DNA of 32,076 bases. Source: JACVRX01 sp035697245 (lineage in GTDB: Bacteria; Actinomycetota; Actinomycetes; Jiangellales; Jiangellaceae). Within the stretch, counting starts at the first letter, position 1, and each line of letters starts with the position of its first letter. The translations under genes and the position numbers were made by a program. Shown here one piece after another: positions 30,225 to 32,076 of this stretch. The stretch is taken from positions 1 to 32,076 of the forward strand of contig DASSDH010000040.1 in NCBI GenBank assembly GCA_035697245.1. The letters are read 5' to 3'. The notes below the pieces were generated by a model. That model saw only the letters and a program-made list of their open reading frames with translations, was not told the origin of the DNA and ran no database searches.

Positions 30225-32076
30225 GTTTCGTCCCCGGTGCCTGGCCGCCGACCGCGAGCCCGTCGGCCTCCGGCGTTGCGCTCGCCGGCGCGTCCTGTCC
30301 CGCTATGGCCAGCGGCGCGACGACCCACGTAAGTCTGATCTGGGGACACCGTGCGCCGGCGCCCGGATCGGGTCGGATCCGCCCCCGCGCTCGCAGGCAC
30401 CAGCTGGTCAGTCGTCGCCGGCACGACTACCGGCACCGGCGGCAGGTCGGGCCCGGGCTCGTCGTGATCGACATCGGCGGCATCGTCGACAGTGCCGCGG
30501 TCCCGGCGCATTCCGGGCAACGCGAGGACGACGGCCACCACGACGGCCACGAGCTGGGCGGTAAGCCATGCCGACCGCTGCGGGCCCCGGTGGCTGACCT
30601 CGACCTCGCCGCCGCCGATGGGAACCGTGAACGCCTGCGACCAGTCGTCGACTACCACGCCCTCCAAAGCCTCGCCGGACACGGTGGCCCGCCAGCCGGT
30701 ATCCGCCCGCTCGGCGAGCACAAGCTGACGGACGACGGAATCCTCCGGAATGACACCGGTGGCAACCACCTCGCTGCTCGGCAGGACGACCGGCCCGTCG
30801 GAGCCCTCCAGCACGCGCACCCGGCCGATGACGCCGGCCACCTGCCACATGACGGCGTCCTCTGGCGCACTCACCCTGGACAAACCCGGAACGGTGTCGA
30901 GGACGTCGACCAGGTCGGGGTCGGCGGGCGCGGGGAGGTAGACGTAGCGTGCGGCGAACGGCGCCAGGGCTGAGGCGTCGGCGCCGCCCCGGTCCGACAC
31001 TAGGTCGCCGACCACCCGGTCCAGCGCGGCGTAGTCCTCCGGTGGTGGTCCGGTCTCGGCATCGCCCAATCGGGGCCCTGATCGGCGCAGCAGGGCGTAC
31101 GTGACGCGGCCGTCATCGGCGCGACTCAACACGAGGGTGCGGACTCGTTCCGGCCGGGCTGCTTCGTCCGCGACGTACGCCGGGAGGACGGCCGGGTCAC
31201 GCCGCTCCAACGGCTCGTCTGCCCCTCGCACCAACCACCACCCGGCCGCGACCACCGAGCAGCCGACGGCAATCGCGACGACGACCACGGCAAGCGGCTG
31301 CCGCCAGCCGAAACTCGCGCCGGACAGGCGCTCGCGGAGTCGTTCGGCGCCGACCGCTCCGGCGGTGAGGAGCCCGCCGCCCACGAGCGCTGCGGGGTAC
31401 CCGGGCCAGCCGGCGACCGGCGTCTCGAGCGTCGGCCCAGTGACCGGCAGCCGGGAGACTATTACCCCCAGCACGAGTGCCACCCCGGCGACGGACCATC
31501 CCGCCAGCACGGGCAGGCGTCGATCCGAACGCAGCAGGGCGCCCCAGCCAGCGAGCACGACGCCCACGCCGAGCAGCACGGGAGCGGCACCGGGCCCACC
31601 CGGGTTTTGGAACAGGACCGCCCACGGCGCCAACGCCGAGTCCGACAGATCCGGTCCCGGCGTGCCGGCCTCGGTCACGAGCAGGACGGGGTCGAGGATG
31701 ACCTGACCGGTCCACGGCATGAGCACAACCGGTGCGACGGACAGAGCCACCAGCATGCGCAGCGCCGAACCACGATCGCGATAGGCCGTGGCGATCCCCA
31801 GCGCGGCCAGCACGAGCGCCGACACCCAGGCCAGCGGCACGAACGCTGCTGTGACGGCAAGCAGCAGCCCGGCGCTCCATGACGCTCGGAACGGGCCGGG
31901 CTGACCCGGCGGGCCCAGGGTCCGCGCGGCGGCCAGGGCCACCAGCGGCGTCAGCACGATGGCTGCAGCGGTGCCGAGCCGGCCCGCTGCGATCGCGCCC
32001 GTGGTGGCCGGCAACAGCGCGTACGTTCCGGCCGCCCATACCCGGATCCAGCGAGATTCGACCAGGCGGCGGGCGA
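30221..32076 (-). CDS. C-terminal part of a large polytopic membrane protein, probably family 2 glycosyltransferase
   Basis: The frame is open from the right edge, so only the last 617 residues are seen. The first visible residues read RRLVESRWIRVWAAGTYALL followed by PATTGAIAAGRLGTAAAIVL. About ten hydrophobic segments follow to roughly residue 260, then a long extracytoplasmic-type domain with RRDPAVLPAYVADEAARPER and RTLVLSRADDGRVTYALLRR. A final membrane helix (LTAQLVAVVVAVVLALPGM) precedes a 90-residue Arg/Pro/Asp-rich cytosolic tail. This is the layout of actinobacterial glycosyltransferase family 2 proteins fused to a long membrane region and encoded beside DUF5719. The catalytic domain would lie beyond the window, so the enzyme assignment is inference from layout and neighbour. 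Confidence 0.7.
   Translation of the reverse strand, partial: ARRLVESRWIRVWAAGTYALLPATTGAIAAGRLGTAAAIVLTPLVALAAARTLGPPGQPGPFRASWSAGLLLAVTAAFVPLAWVSALVLAALGIATAYRDRGSALRMLVALSVAPVVLMPWTGQVILDPVLLVTEAGTPGPDLSDSALAPWAVLFQNPGGPGAAPVLLGVGVVLAGWGALLRSDRRLPVLAGWSVAGVALVLGVIVSRLPVTGPTLETPVAGWPGYPAALVGGGLLTAGAVGAERLRERLSGASFGWRQPLAVVVVAIAVGCSVVAAGWWLVRGADEPLERRDPAVLPAYVADEAARPERVRTLVLSRADDGRVTYALLRRSGPRLGDAETGPPPEDYAALDRVVGDLVSDRGGADASALAPFAARYVYLPAPADPDLVDVLDTVPGLSRVSAPEDAVMWQVAGVIGRVRVLEGSDGPVVLPSSEVVATGVIPEDSVVRQLVLAERADTGWRATVSGEALEGVVVDDWSQAFTVPIGGGEVEVSHRGPQRSAWLTAQLVAVVVAVVLALPGMRRDRGTVDDAADVDHDEPGPDLPPVPVVVPATTDQLVPASAGADPTRSGRRRTVSPDQTYVGRRAAGHSGTGRAGERNAGGRRARGRRPGTGDET

Noticed and set aside
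1..32076. tRNA, rRNA, insertion sequences or prophage
   Set aside because: No clover-leaf sequence, transposase motif, integrase or rRNA-like stretch was recognised; the lone excisionase-type gene at the left edge is a common chromosomal regulator type.

Overview
The window is about 32 kb of high-GC DNA with dense, mostly GTG- or ATG-started genes and the gene order of an actinobacterial (Actinomycetes) core chromosome. secA, hpf, comF, lpqB, mtrB, mtrA, ahcY, manA, an SIS-domain gene, manB, a DUF3499 gene and a degenerate zincin gene are the same neighbours that occupy Rv3240c to Rv3259 in Mycobacterium tuberculosis. The added Trm112, RDD, SpoIIM-like, DUF58, MoxR, DUF4350, DUF4129 and DUF5719 genes fit a Frankia/Geodermatophilus/Acidothermus-type relative better than a mycobacterium. 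I cannot name the genus. There is no rRNA, tRNA, CRISPR array, phage or insertion sequence that I can support.

Layout. 1-2235: end of an excisionase-type HTH gene, a convergent hypothetical gene with two Sm-like repeats, then a LysM membrane protein and an Rv3235-family protein. 2260-5070: secA on the minus strand. 5280-7699: a tandem GNAT acetyltransferase facing a YcaQ/AlkX-like glycosylase gene. 7816-13571: minus-strand series mtrA-mtrB-lpqB-comF-hpf, covering envelope signalling and ribosome hibernation. 13734-19160: plus-strand operon of a Pro-rich membrane protein, DUF4129, DUF4350, MoxR and DUF58. 19212-21120: divergent SpoIIM-like and RDD membrane genes. 21386-28100: minus-strand series DUF3499-manB-Trm112-SIS-manA-CDF transporter-ahcY (mannose/GDP-mannose supply and methyl-cycle recycling). 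28196-28651: zincin-like gene. 28725 to the right edge: DUF5719 protein and the C-terminal part of a large membrane protein, probably a family 2 glycosyltransferase.

Functional logic. The envelope dominates: protein export (SecA), the MtrAB-LpqB sensor system, a MoxR/DUF58 putative chaperone module, and mannose activation for cell-wall glycoconjugates. Many first genes of transcription units have a -10-like hexamer ending 6-7 bases before the start codon, which suggests widespread leaderless mRNA.

The most unusual non-coding structures are: a 57-bp tandem repeat between mtrA and the plus-strand operon, in which each unit is exactly one 18-codon reading frame plus stop; a long nested inverted repeat at 7709-7796; a related-looking motif cluster at 21258-21384; mutually exclusive hairpins between moxR and the DUF58 gene and in the ahcY leader; and a 19-bp head-to-head start region at 20214-20232.
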